NCBI GenBank assembly: GCA_963698255.1
Contig: CAVOQD010000036.1
Location: forward strand, 62,001 to 126,000
Source of the DNA: JAWKOK01 sp963698255
GTDB taxonomy: Bacteria > Chloroflexota > Anaerolineae > Caldilineales > Caldilineaceae
Direction: 5' to 3'
DNA: 64,000 bases
The translations under genes and the position numbers were made by a program. Numbering within the stretch: the first letter of the stretch is position 1; each line of letters opens with the position of its first letter. The notes below the pieces were generated by a model that had not been told where the DNA came from, did not search any database, and saw nothing but the letters and a program-made list of their open reading frames with translations. This document shows positions 1 to 9,088 of the stretch, piece by piece.

Positions 1-30
1 CGGTCGAGGGGTTCTAGGGTCCAACAATTG

Positions 31-120
31 TTCAGTTCGCACGCCCTTCGTGCGAACGGGTCTACACCAATCATATGTTAGCCGCTTCATTCAATTCGCA
101 CGAAGGGCGTGCGAGCTGAA
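31..120. repeat. Paired REP-like inverted repeat
   Basis: The arm at 31-57 contains TTCGCACGCCCTTCGTGCGA, itself a small hairpin. The arm at 93-120 carries its reverse complement, so the pair can fold as one large cruciform. A single related arm lies at 17386-17410. It is an intergenic dispersed repeat with no coding content. Confidence 0.7.
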
Positions 121-211
121 CGCAGAGATCCTTCGCTGGAAGCTTGGAACATCGACGCTGAATATGTGCAGCCGCCTCTAAAAACAAGCCCAATTTCGGC
201 GAAAGGTACAC

Positions 212-350
212 TGTCACCCTGAGTGGGTCTACACGGACGGACAGATTGGCTCGAGTGACCAACGAAGGGTCTCGTCGTTGCAACAACAGATTCTTCGCTG
301 GACTGTCAACATGTTCGAGGTATTAACGCGGACACGCTCAGAATGACGGA
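212..350. repeat. Dispersed palindromic element, copy A
   Basis: It begins with TGTCACCCTGAG and ends with CTCAGAATGACGG, which are imperfect reverse complements. Internal words such as GAAGGGTCTC and AGATTCTTCGCTG recur in the copy at 39786-40034. I read both as members of one noncoding dispersed family. The rest of 121-487 holds no gene I can support. Confidence 0.65.
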
Positions 351-487
351 CGAACGCTGAGCGCACCGTGTTTCCTGCAATATTTGCGAAGCCACGCTTC
401 GTCGGGTACTCAGGAAAACAAATGTTACCGGCCTCGCTATGACAGCGCCCTATAGCCAAGATCATCACAATAGAAAAGGAAACCCAT

Positions 488-1663
488 ATGAAGATCACCG
501 ACATCAAGACCTTTCCGCTCAAGGCGGCGCGCGACATCTTTCGTGGTCAAGGTCGAGACCGACGAGGGCATCTACGGCCTGGGCGAAGGCGGCTGCTCGT
601 CGCGCGAGCTGGCCGAGGCCGAGGCGGTCAAGCATTTCAGCCGCTTCCTGATCGGCATGGACCCCATGCGCATCGAGCACATCTGGCAGAAGTGCTATCG
701 CAGCAACTACCACGAGGGCGGCCGCGTGCTGACCGGGGCCATCAGCGCCATCGACATCGCGCTCTGGGACATTTTGGGCAAGAAGCTGGGCGTGCCCGTC
801 TACCAACTGCTGGGCGGCGCCTGCCGGGAGCACGTCTTCGGCTTTCCCACCGTCTCCATGAACGATCCGGACTGCCTGGCCAAGTGCCAGGACTACATCG
901 ACGCGGGCTGGCCTTGCCTGCGCCTGGGCGCGGCCACGCCGATCCCCGGCTGGGCCAAGAATTTGCACGCCGCCGATCCGGACGCAGACAACATGTTCGA
1001 GCCGCGCGCCTCCATCGCCGAGACCGTCGAGATCCTCGGCGAACTGCGCGCCAAGCTCGACAAGGTCAATTCCGCTGGGCGTCGAGTATCACCACCGGCT
1101 CAGCGTGGCCGAGGCCGCAGCCTTCTGCCAGCAGGCGCCGGCCGGCTCCATGGCCTTCCTCGAAGAGCCGATCCGCGACGAGACGCCGGCGGCCTACGCC
1201 AGCCTGCGCCAGATGACCGGCGTGCCCTTTGCCGTCGGCGAGGAGTGGTCGAGCAAGTGGCAGGCGCTGCCCTACATCGAACAGGGGCTGACCAACTTCA
1301 CCCGGCTGGATGTCTCCAACATCGGCGGGCTGACCGAAGCCATGAAGGTGGCCGGCTGGAGCGAGGCCCACTACATCGACATCATGCCCCACAATCCGCT
1401 GGGCGCGGTCTGCACCGCGGCCACGATCCACATGTGCTTTGCGGTCAACAACTTCGCCTGGGTCGAGATCAATCCCGGCATCAACGAGAGCGCGTCCGAC
1501 ATCTTCCCGGTGCAGCTTGGAGCGCAACGGCCCCTCGTTCCCGCTGCCCACGCGACCGGGCCTGGGCGTCGAGTTTGACGAGATCGCCGCGGCCGATCAC
1601 CCCCATTCGCTGACCGACATGCCCCATTTCCACAAACCCGACGGCAGCCATACGAACTGGTGA
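488..1663 (+). pseudogene. Mandelate racemase/muconate lactonizing family dehydratase, three frameshifts
   Basis: This is an enolase-superfamily enzyme, probably a sugar-acid dehydratase such as galactonate or mannonate dehydratase. It would abstract a proton alpha to a carboxylate with Mg2+ as cofactor. The N-terminal capping domain runs from ATG 488 (Shine-Dalgarno AAAAGGA just upstream). The barrel follows, with ALWDILGKK, AFLEEPI and the C-terminal IMPHNPLG region. The reading frame changes at about 541, 1071 and 1516. Removing one base at each restores a continuous protein of about 390 residues ending PHFHKPDGSHTNW, a normal family length. The substrate cannot be told from sequence. Each break is one extra base, so the gene may be whole in the organism. 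Confidence 0.8.
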
Positions 1664-1722
1664 GTCGGAGGGCATGAGTTCTGCAGGGCGGACGTTATTC
1701 CGTCCGGCGGGGCAATGCCTCG

Positions 1723-1875
1723 CCTAAACTGAAAGCACAACGGGATCATGAGTTTTGTAGGTCACGCTTGCAGCGTGACAAGGTACACATACCAGACGGA
1801 TCCAGTGGTGACCAAACTCGTCCGACTGCAAGTCGGACCTACAAAAGTCATGTTTTCATAGCGTCTTCAGTTTAG
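1723..1875. mobile_element. MITE-like element with CTAAACTGAA termini
   Basis: The left end CCTAAACTGAA (1723-1733) is matched by the reverse complement TTCAGTTTAG at 1866-1875. Inside, TTTGTAGGTC near 1755 pairs with GACCTACAAAA near 1838, so the element is a nested palindrome. It has no open reading frame. Related termini bound the elements at 5065-5228 and 20209-20371, so this is a non-autonomous family. No transposase of matching type is in the window. Confidence 0.6.
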
Positions 1876-1951
1876 CCGGCCGGGATGGCATTTTGCACCC
1901 GTTGATTTTGCGCGGTTGCGTTCAAGCCGTCATTGTGTTTTTATTTTGGGC

Positions 1952-4900
1952 ATGAGCGTCTCCCCTGATGTCTCGTCCAACCATATACAGATCCACCTGT
2001 TGGGCGGCTTCCGCGCCACTCGCAATGGAAGCCCAGTCAGCGAATTGGACAGCGGCCGCACGAGTATCTTGTTGGCCTACCTGCTCCTGCATCGCGGCGC
2101 GCCCGTCTCCCGTCGGCAGCTTGCCTACACGTTTTGGCCTGACACGTCGGACAAGCAGTCACGTGCCAACTTGCGCACGATTCTGTCGCGTCTGCGCAGC
2201 GCGCTGAATGATGCGGACGACTTCCTCTTTACGACACATCAGACCGTTCAGCTACGAGCGGACGCGCCTCTGAATGCGGATCTGTTTGACTTCGTGCATG
2301 CACTGGATGAGGCCGGCCAATCCGACGATGAAGACGAACGGACGCGCCATTTGGAGCAAGCCATCGCCGCCTATCGCGGCGATCTGCTGCCGGACTGCTA
2401 TGACGACTGGATCTCGCCGCAACGGGAGCGGCTGCGGGGCGATTATCTGCGGGCGTTGGAGACGCTGATCCTGCTGCATGAGGCGCGACGGAACTACGAC
2501 GCAGCCATTCGCCATGCCCAGCGCCTGCTACGCACCGATCCGCTGCATGAGGCCACCTACCGCCGATTGATGCGCTTGCATGCGCTCAATGGTGACCGCG
2601 CCGGTGCGCTGCGCGTCTACCATGTCGGCGTCGATCACCTCCGCCGTGAACTGGGTGTGGAGCCGGGGGCCAGGACCCAGGAAGCCTACCGACGGCTACT
2701 CAATCGAGAAACCACAGAAAAATCCGAACTCGGGGTTTCACGAGGAAGGGCTCCCCTGGTGGGCAGAGATCGCGAATGGCGCCGGCTGGTTGAAGCATGG
2801 CGACGAGCCGGCATGGGTCAGCCGGGCATTGTCGCCATCACCGGCGACGCGGGCATCGGCAAGACGCGATTGGCCGAGGAGATGGTCGCCTGGGCCGAGC
2901 GCCAGGGGATCACCGTGGCCGTCGCCCATTGTTATGCCAGCGGAAGCTACATCACCGGGAGTGAACTGGCGTATGGGCCGATAGCGCAGTGGCTGCAAAC
3001 TGAGCAAATCCGAGATTTTTGGTCAGACATCGACGACGTCTGGCTGTCCGAACTGGCGCGCATCATTCCCGGTTTGCTCATCACCCACCCAACTGTGAGT
3101 GCACCAAAGGCCCCGAGCGACCGTTGGCAACGACAACACCTGTTCGAAGCGCTGGCCAGGGCGCTGCTGGCCGGGGACCGCCCGCTTCTGCTCCTGATCG
3201 ATGACTTGCAGTGGTGTGACGGCGAGACTCTGGACTGGCTCCACTATCTGCTCCAGTTCGACATCCAGCACCCGCTGCTGATATTGGCCACCGTACGCCA
3301 GGCCGATGTGGCAGATGAACATCGGTACCGGCCATTTCGGCTGGCCCTCCAACGGCGAGATCGTCTGGATGAGATCCATCTCATGCCGTTGACTGTCGAT
3401 GACACCGCCGTCCTGGCCAATGACCTATCGAGCGAGGCACTTACCCCTGAACAGGCTGCGGTTCTTTTTCAGGACACGGAAGGGAACCCCCTCTTTGTCG
3501 TGGAGACCCTACAGATGGGGGGAGAGATAGCGCAGATGGACCTTACTGGCCCGACTGCCGGCCACTCGATCTCGTCGTTGCCGCCCAAAGTGACCGCGGT
3601 CCTTCAACAACGCTTGGCCCAACTCACATCGTCCACCCAACAGCTTGTGCAGCTTGCCGCTGTCATCGGCCGAGATTTCACCTTCGACACATTGGCCCAG
3701 ATCTGCGAGCAGACCGAGGACGAGGTGGTGGACGCGCTGGATGAAGCCTGGCGACGGCGCATTATCCGCGAACAGGGAGCGGACGCCTATGACTTCAGCC
3801 ATGACAAACTGCGGGCGGTGGCCTATGCTCAAGTCAGTCCAGTCCGACGCCGCTATCTGCACAGACGCGTCGGTTCCTTCCTGGCGGCCAAGCAGATTGA
3901 TCGGACCGACGATGACTGCACTCAGATCGCACATCATTTTCTTGAGGCCGGTGACCTGGCCCAGGCAGCGTTCCATTACCATCGTGCGGTCGATGTGGCG
4001 TCGCGCCGCTACGCAATCGAGAGCCTGCTTTCTTCGTCGACAAATGCGCTGATACTGCTTCAACAACTCGATCCTGACAAAGTCGATCCGGCCAATCTGG
4101 TCGCCCAGGCTGCCCTTATCGACGAGCGCATGTGGAGCTGGGAGATGGTCGGCGATATGGATTCGTATCTCGGCGATCTGGCAACGCTCAAAACGATTGG
4201 GGCGGCACTCGGCGACGAAGCGCTCTTGAACCGCGAGTCGCGGCTGCATGCCGCGGCGCTGATCCGCCTGGGACGCTATCGGGAGGCCGAAGAGATGGCG
4301 TTGGCCAACGCCGCACGCCATTCGGTCGCCGGTTCCGCCCAGGAAGAGGGGATCTGCCTGACCATCGTGGGACGAGCCCGGCGCGAGCTGGGCGAGCATG
4401 CCCGAGCGGTTGAAGCCTTCGAGCAGGCGCTGACGCTGCTTGATCGAGCCAACGCCTTTGTCTACCAGATCCAGGCCTACAGCTATCTCTCGACCACCTT
4501 CTGGCAGATGGAAGACTTTGAGCAGGCCCTTCTCTGTGGACAGCAGGCCCTGGCCATCTGTGAACGGGAAGCCATGCCCGAACGCAAACGTTTTGCACTG
4601 GGCGACATGGGTGCGGCCGCGGCCATGCTCGGCCAGGAAGAACAAGCCCGTCATTGGCTGACCGAGAGCCTGAGCCTGGCGCGCCAGGTGACTGACTCGA
4701 CCCAGGAAGCGTTTTGCCTGGGTCATCTTGGTCGTCTGGCCTTGCGGGGCGGAGATTTGGAGACGGCGGAAAGAGAATTGCAAGCGGCCTACGATCTGAG
4801 CAAAACCGCTGACCTCATCAACTACGCCAGTTGGCTGCTGCGTGGCCTGTCAGAGACGGCGACGGAGCAAGGGCAAGCAGAGAAGGCACATACGCTAGCA

Positions 4901-4981
4901 TCCGAGGCCTTGTCCATCGCACGATCCAACCATCAGCAGATGGAGGCGCAGGCGGCACGACGTCTTCTGAAACAGAGCTGA
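1952..4981 (+). CDS. BTAD/SARP-type transcriptional regulator with AAA ATPase and TPR repeats
   Basis: This is a large STAND-like regulator of about 1009 residues. The N-terminus (about 15-100) resembles an OmpR-like winged helix, followed by a bacterial transcriptional activation domain to about 245, with LPDCYDDW and DPLHEATYRRLMRLHALNGD. Walker A is GDAGIGKT at about 298-305 and Walker B is LLLLIDDLQW at about 412-421. Helical repeats of TPR type fill about 640-1000. Such proteins are thought to hydrolyse ATP and switch on DNA binding after ligand sensing; the target here is unknown. I prefer ATG 1952 over the in-frame TTG at 1916, because homology with the copy at 25.7-28.2 kb begins just after it. 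No strong ribosome binding site precedes either start. Confidence 0.88.
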   Translation: MSVSPDVSSNHIQIHLLGGFRATRNGSPVSELDSGRTSILLAYLLLHRGAPVSRRQLAYTFWPDTSDKQSRANLRTILSRLRSALNDADDFLFTTHQTVQLRADAPLNADLFDFVHALDEAGQSDDEDERTRHLEQAIAAYRGDLLPDCYDDWISPQRERLRGDYLRALETLILLHEARRNYDAAIRHAQRLLRTDPLHEATYRRLMRLHALNGDRAGALRVYHVGVDHLRRELGVEPGARTQEAYRRLLNRETTEKSELGVSRGRAPLVGRDREWRRLVEAWRRAGMGQPGIVAITGDAGIGKTRLAEEMVAWAERQGITVAVAHCYASGSYITGSELAYGPIAQWLQTEQIRDFWSDIDDVWLSELARIIPGLLITHPTVSAPKAPSDRWQRQHLFEALARALLAGDRPLLLLIDDLQWCDGETLDWLHYLLQFDIQHPLLILATVRQADVADEHRYRPFRLALQRRDRLDEIHLMPLTVDDTAVLANDLSSEALTPEQAAVLFQDTEGNPLFVVETLQMGGEIAQMDLTGPTAGHSISSLPPKVTAVLQQRLAQLTSSTQQLVQLAAVIGRDFTFDTLAQICEQTEDEVVDALDEAWRRRIIREQGADAYDFSHDKLRAVAYAQVSPVRRRYLHRRVGSFLAAKQIDRTDDDCTQIAHHFLEAGDLAQAAFHYHRAVDVASRRYAIESLLSSSTNALILLQQLDPDKVDPANLVAQAALIDERMWSWEMVGDMDSYLGDLATLKTIGAALGDEALLNRESRLHAAALIRLGRYREAEEMALANAARHSVAGSAQEEGICLTIVGRARRELGEHARAVEAFEQALTLLDRANAFVYQIQAYSYLSTTFWQMEDFEQALLCGQQALAICEREAMPERKRFALGDMGAAAAMLGQEEQARHWLTESLSLARQVTDSTQEAFCLGHLGRLALRGGDLETAERELQAAYDLSKTADLINYASWLLRGLSETATEQGQAEKAHTLASEALSIARSNHQQMEAQAARRLLKQS

Positions 4982-5064
4982 TCCCCGCACCATTCGTCTC
5001 CTAAGCACCCGATTCACCAGAATCCCGAACATCACATTGACGCGATCTCGCTTCATTGCGCCTG

Positions 5065-5228
5065 CCTAAACCGACATTTCTACGAGAACATGAATTTCAT
5101 CGACGCGACCGCCTCTGCCTTCGACAGGCTCAGGCGTCGGCTACCTTGAGGCGCAGGCTGAGCCTGTCGAAGCCGGGTCCAGCGCAACCGCTCAAAAAAC
5201 CTACTGTTCTCGTCGTGTCTTCAGTTTG
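5065..5228. mobile_element. MITE-like element, copy 2
   Basis: A stretch of about 155 bases (5073-5228) is nearly identical to 20216-20369. It contains the inverted pair TTCGACAGGCTCAG and CTGAGCCTGTCGAA. The ends read CCTAAACCGACA and, reversed, a close variant of the CTAAACTGAAGAC terminus seen at 1723-1875. The remaining 4982-5064 and 5229-5348 hold no gene I can see. Confidence 0.65.
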
Positions 5229-5348
5229 GAAGTTCAGGCGCGCTTCACCGCATATTACCTGTGAAACGCTTTTGAAGCGCACTGGATGGTAGGCTGTCCC
5301 TGTTGTTCAAAATCCACAATAGTTCAAACCAGAAGAAGGAGAACGATC

Positions 5349-5662
5349 ATGGTACTTTGGGTCATGAAATATGACATCAATCCGGACAAGCTTGAGGCGT
5401 ACGGTGCATGGGCGCAGGGCGCAATCCCCAGAGCGATTGGCGCCGGCAACGTTGTCGAATTTAATGGCTACCGGCCCGTCAGTGGCAGTCGTGACGTAGC
5501 TGTGACCGTTTCATTCGCTAATTTGGCGGACTGGCAGGTCTGGTATGAAAGTGACGCGCTTCAGGCGTCTCTCGCCGAAATGGCACGGTGACACTAAACC
5601 TCGAAACCGAACTGTGGGGACCCTCACCGGTTGTGCCGCAGCCGATTCGCCCCGGTGGATAG
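5349..5662 (+). CDS. Small ferredoxin-fold (Dabb/NIPSNAP-like) protein, frameshifted at the C-terminus
   Basis: ATG 5349 follows the ribosome site AAGAAGGAGAA. The first 80 residues read as a compact alpha/beta barrel-type domain (VLWVMKYDINPDKLEAYGAW, and SFANLADWQVWYESDALQ). This layout is typical of dimeric alpha-beta barrel or NIPSNAP-like proteins. The zero frame stops at 5591, but the other frame continues with ETELWGPSPVVPQPIRPG up to a stop at 5660-5662. One missing G near 5588 therefore explains the break, and the natural protein should have about 104 residues. Function is unknown; the nearest families include antibiotic-monooxygenase-like folds. The epimerase follows on the same strand. 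Confidence 0.6.
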
Positions 5663-5733
5663 GTAGACAACCGCACTTGTCATTCGGACCGGAGGAGGAA
5701 TCTCGGTTGCTACAACCCAGAAGGGAGGTTGTT

Positions 5734-6768
5734 ATGACGGATCAACAGCCGCCAACGCATAGTATGAAAGTTTTTCTCACGGGTGGCACTGGATTTATCG
5801 GCCAACAGTTGACCCAAATCCTGGTTCAATGCGGTTGGGAAGTTGTTGCTTTGGTTCGGAAACCAGAAAGCCCTGAATCAAAATCAATTCAAGCCATGGG
5901 GGCAAAACTGGTACAAGGTGACATTACTGACCGCGAGTCTATGCGTGATGCCATGAATGGCGCAGACGCTTTGATACACAATGCGGCTTGGTACGAGTTT
6001 GGGATTTCCAAAGCGGCACGGGACAGAATGCAATCGATAAATGTGCTGGGGACAAAGAATACACTTGGGTTAGCAATTGAATTAGACATTCCTAAGATTG
6101 TCTATGTATCAACGATCTTAGCCTTTGGCGACACCGGTGATGTAATCGCTGACGAGGCGTTCCAGCGTCGTGCGCCATATCAGAGTTGCTATGAGCAGAC
6201 GAAGACGGAAGCCCACAAATTTGCTAGAAAACTTCAAGAAGATGGAGCACCCATTGTCATTACATGTCCAGCGGGTGTTATTGGCCCGGGCGATCACTCA
6301 AGTCTTGGCTATCTAGTTCGCATGTATGTGCGCGGATGGCTTTCACCGATGCTCTTTGCGGCAAATGGCCGGCGTGCACATGTTCACGTGGATGATGCGG
6401 CCGAAGGAATTGTACGTTGTGTCGAACATGGACAGGTTGGCGAAACCTACATCCTGAGTAATGGTGTTATGCAGCATCGGGACATGTTCGAGTTATGGAA
6501 ACAGACGCCGGGCGGCTTCAAGATGACATTGCTCTGGATGCCTAATCATATGGCAATGTTGTTCAATCGCATTTGCGAACCTATTGAACGGCTTCTAGGC
6601 TTGCCCGTCGTGTTTAGCCGTGAATTCGCACTGGCCGGTTTTGCCAATTGGCAATTCTCAGCCGCGAAAGCAGAACGTGAACTAGGGATGCAATTTCGGA
6701 GTGTAGAGCAAGCTTGGCTTGATACTTTAGCTTCTGAACGCGCCATTGCTCAGAGGCATAAAAGCTAG
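5734..6768 (+). CDS. NAD-dependent epimerase/dehydratase (extended SDR)
   Basis: This is a 344-residue extended short-chain dehydrogenase. The dinucleotide-binding motif TGGTGFIG lies at residues 17-24 and the catalytic YEQTK at about 152-156. The lengths and the SNGVMQHRDMFELW region suggest a dihydroflavonol-reductase-like or 3-beta-HSD-like NAD(P)H enzyme acting on a small ketone or sugar nucleotide. Start ATG 5734 is chosen for the ribosome site GAAGGGAGG just before it; upstream in-frame codons have none. Base composition is more AT-rich than the genes on either side, so it may have been acquired. The exact substrate cannot be assigned. Confidence 0.85.
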   Translation: MTDQQPPTHSMKVFLTGGTGFIGQQLTQILVQCGWEVVALVRKPESPESKSIQAMGAKLVQGDITDRESMRDAMNGADALIHNAAWYEFGISKAARDRMQSINVLGTKNTLGLAIELDIPKIVYVSTILAFGDTGDVIADEAFQRRAPYQSCYEQTKTEAHKFARKLQEDGAPIVITCPAGVIGPGDHSSLGYLVRMYVRGWLSPMLFAANGRRAHVHVDDAAEGIVRCVEHGQVGETYILSNGVMQHRDMFELWKQTPGGFKMTLLWMPNHMAMLFNRICEPIERLLGLPVVFSREFALAGFANWQFSAAKAERELGMQFRSVEQAWLDTLASERAIAQRHKS

Positions 6769-7201
6769 AATCTGTCGGATGAGCAGTAGGAGGAAAGATT
6801 GAGTGGCCGTCTAACATCGCTTTCACCGGCCTGGCTCTATCGTCTTTTTTGAAACTATTTGGTGAATGACTGAGTTGTTGGCCCACCCCTCATCAGCCGG
6901 TGAAGCGGTGCGTTCGCGTCGCAGCGACCGGTCACATGGATTTTTTCCGCACACGGTGCACCATCTGGGTCAACTGGTTTATCAACTCCCAGACGGTCGC
7001 CACACGGCCACCAGTATCCGCTGGCAATGGCCTGGGCCTTGCTCGGTGGACTGGTTCCAAGCATCGGCTGGCTAAACTTCGTCGTTCCGTGCTCTATGCC
7101 CTTATCTTCGGCTACTTCTATGCGCGCGACCGGTAGACAGGCAACGCATCCCTCTCTCGCTCGTCGTACCCTCGCGCAGCCGACAGGAGTGAACGGCTAC
7201 C
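6769..7201. other. Intergenic stretch with a possible decayed coding remnant
   Basis: No intact gene. Between about 6940 and 7136 the plus strand gives short hydrophobic pieces in two frames (WALLGGLVPSIGWLNF, then VLYALIFGYFYARDR before a stop at 7134-7136). This could be the ruin of a small membrane protein. I cannot name its family. Confidence 0.3.
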
Positions 7202-7420
7202 ATGAAGCCTGACAGCGATGCCCGGGTTACCTTTCGTTCCCAGCTCTTCACCGTGCGCGTCTGGCGTGAAGATCTCGCCGATGGTCAATACGAATGGCGG
7301 GGCAAAGTGCAACATGTCAACAGCGGAGAAGCGTTCTATTTTCGCCGTTGGTCGGAGCTGGGCGTTCGACTGGAGGCGTGGCTGGAGCAAGAGAATTCGA
7401 CAGGTCCAGCGATCGATTGA
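7202..7420 (+). CDS. Small conserved hypothetical protein
   Basis: This 72-residue protein starts at ATG 7202, nine bases after an AGGAG site. It is rich in charged and aromatic residues (SQLFTVRVWREDLADGQYEW, then VQHVNSGEAFYFRRW and a terminal helix with LEAWLEQE). It has no signal peptide or membrane segment. A remnant of the same family, with SSQLFTVRAWQEEFTEDQ, lies on the minus strand near 20540-20601, so the family is dispersed in this genome. Function unknown. It is followed after 42 bases by the alpha/beta hydrolase. Confidence 0.6.
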   Translation: MKPDSDARVTFRSQLFTVRVWREDLADGQYEWRGKVQHVNSGEAFYFRRWSELGVRLEAWLEQENSTGPAID

Positions 7421-7462
7421 GCGGCAGCGGTTACCTGCCACTAAAACAAGGAGTGTACAATC

Positions 7463-8332
7463 ATGATCCAATCCCAACTTTTCGATCTGGATGGCGCTCA
7501 ACTCCATTATGTTGAAGTGCCGGGGCCATGGATGAAGACCGGGGCGCCGGCCCTGGTCTTCATCCATGGCAGCACTGGTTCGCACACGGCATTTTTGCCC
7601 TTTTTGCCGGCGTTGGCGCAACAAGCGCATGTCTATGCCGTCGATCTGCGCGGCCATGGACTGTCGAGCCGGATGGCCGGCGCATATCAGGTGCCGGACT
7701 TTGGGCGCGATCTGGTCGCATTTCTGCGTACTGTGGTTGGCCGGCCGGCTTTCTTGGCAGGCCATTCGCTGGGCGGCCTGATTGCCGTTTGGGTAGCCGC
7801 CCACGATCCCGATCTGGTGAGCGGCATCTTTCTGGAGGATCCGCCGCTCTATGCCACGTTGATGCCCCGTTTCCGGACGACCGGATTCTATGACTTTTTT
7901 GTGGCGACCCGAACACAGTTGTTGGCGCATCAGGCGGCAGAGGGGACACTTGACGACATGATCGTGGATGTCGGCGCGATGCCCGTCAACGAAACGCAGA
8001 CGATGCTGGAAATCGCGGGCATCGAAGCGGTCCGTGAACGAGCGATTCAGCTCCAACAACTGGACCCGGCTACGCTGGACCCGATCATCGACGGCATCCT
8101 ACTCGGCCAAAGCGATATGGACGAAATGCTGCTGAAAATCGATTGCCCGGTCCGCCTTCTGGCAGGGGAAGTCGACGCTGGTGGCGCGTTGAGCGCCGAG
8201 GATGTGGAGCGGAGTTCTTCAAAGCTGGCAAACTGTGAGTTCACCCTCTTCGAAGGGGTAGGGCACATGATCCATCAAGAGCGGCCTGATGCGTACCAGC
8301 AGGCGCTGCAGCAGTTTTTCGCTGCGGCCTGA
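7463..8332 (+). CDS. Alpha/beta hydrolase
   Basis: This 289-residue soluble enzyme has the classical alpha/beta-hydrolase layout. It has the oxyanion segment HGSTGS at 35-40, the nucleophile elbow GHSLGG with Ser102, and a C-terminal histidine in GHMIHQERP. A lid-like insertion lies between about 125 and 200. It should hydrolyse an ester, lactone or similar small substrate in the cytoplasm. AAGGAG precedes ATG 7463. A strong palindromic terminator lies directly downstream. No neighbour points to a pathway. Confidence 0.85.
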   Translation: MIQSQLFDLDGAQLHYVEVPGPWMKTGAPALVFIHGSTGSHTAFLPFLPALAQQAHVYAVDLRGHGLSSRMAGAYQVPDFGRDLVAFLRTVVGRPAFLAGHSLGGLIAVWVAAHDPDLVSGIFLEDPPLYATLMPRFRTTGFYDFFVATRTQLLAHQAAEGTLDDMIVDVGAMPVNETQTMLEIAGIEAVRERAIQLQQLDPATLDPIIDGILLGQSDMDEMLLKIDCPVRLLAGEVDAGGALSAEDVERSSSKLANCEFTLFEGVGHMIHQERPDAYQQALQQFFAAA

Positions 8333-8348
8333 AATGATCCACTTCACC

Positions 8349-8378
8349 AAATGGATGGCCGGCCGGCCATCCATTTTT
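8349..8378 (+). terminator. Perfect 28-base palindrome followed by T run
   Basis: AAATGGATGGCC and GGCCATCCATTT form a perfect stem at 8349-8376 and run into TTTTT, just after the hydrolase stop. This fits a Rho-independent terminator for 7463-8332. Confidence 0.75.
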
Positions 8379-8433
8379 CGTTTGTCGCAACGATGCCATT
8401 CCAGTACAATTCAGGGCAGGAGGTCATCATCCC

Positions 8434-9009
8434 ATGAACCCGATGCCAATTCTCGAAACCGATCGACTTCTTCTGCGCCCTTTCACCCTGGACGACGCTG
8501 CCGACATTCAGCGCCTTCTCAACGACAAGGCCATTGCCGACACGACCATGAGCATCCCCCATCCCTACGAAGATGGCATGGCCGAAGAGTGGATCGCCGG
8601 CAGGCAGGAGATGATCGAGCGTGGCGAATGCACGCCGTTTGCCATACAACGCAAAACCGAAGGTGCGCTGATCGGCTCCATCAATCTGATGGACATTCAG
8701 CCAGGGCACCAGGCTGAATTCGGCTACTGGGTCGGCGTGCCGTACTGGAACAACGGCTACTGCACCGAGGCCGGGCGAGCCATGCTGCGCTATGCCTTCA
8801 CCGAGCTTGGCCTGGTGCGCGTCCATGCCCGCCACCTCACCCGCAATCCGTCGTCGGGTCGGGTCATGCAGAAGCTGGGCATGTCGCACGAAGGCACGCG
8901 CCGGCGGCATGTGTGCAAGTGGGACGTGTTTGAGGATGTCGAGATGTACGGCATACTGGTGAAGGATTGGCGAGCAGCGGGCTGGAAATTTGCCGCAACG
9001 GTATATTGA
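8434..9009 (+). CDS. GNAT acetyltransferase, RimJ/RimL type
   Basis: This 191-residue protein opens with the typical LETDRLLLRPFTLDDA. It carries the acetyl-CoA-binding region EFGYWVGVPYWNNGYCTEA and the NPSSGRVMQKLGMSHEG segment that closes RimJ/RimL-type folds. It should transfer acetyl groups to an amino group of a protein N-terminus or small molecule. ATG 8434 follows AGGAGG at good spacing. The next gene is convergent. Confidence 0.85.
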   Translation: MNPMPILETDRLLLRPFTLDDAADIQRLLNDKAIADTTMSIPHPYEDGMAEEWIAGRQEMIERGECTPFAIQRKTEGALIGSINLMDIQPGHQAEFGYWVGVPYWNNGYCTEAGRAMLRYAFTELGLVRVHARHLTRNPSSGRVMQKLGMSHEGTRRRHVCKWDVFEDVEMYGILVKDWRAAGWKFAATVY

Positions 9010-9088
9010 ATGCTGCAAGAGGCCCGCAAGCAGCTTCAGCCGCCGCCCAAGATCCCCGATGTGCCCCACAAGTTCGGCCTCATCATTT

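Noticed and set aside
3509..4783. Long open frame (424 residues) on the minus strand
   Set aside because: It lies opposite the BTAD regulator, whose plus-strand frame has clear domains; the antisense protein has no recognisable fold and no ribosome site.
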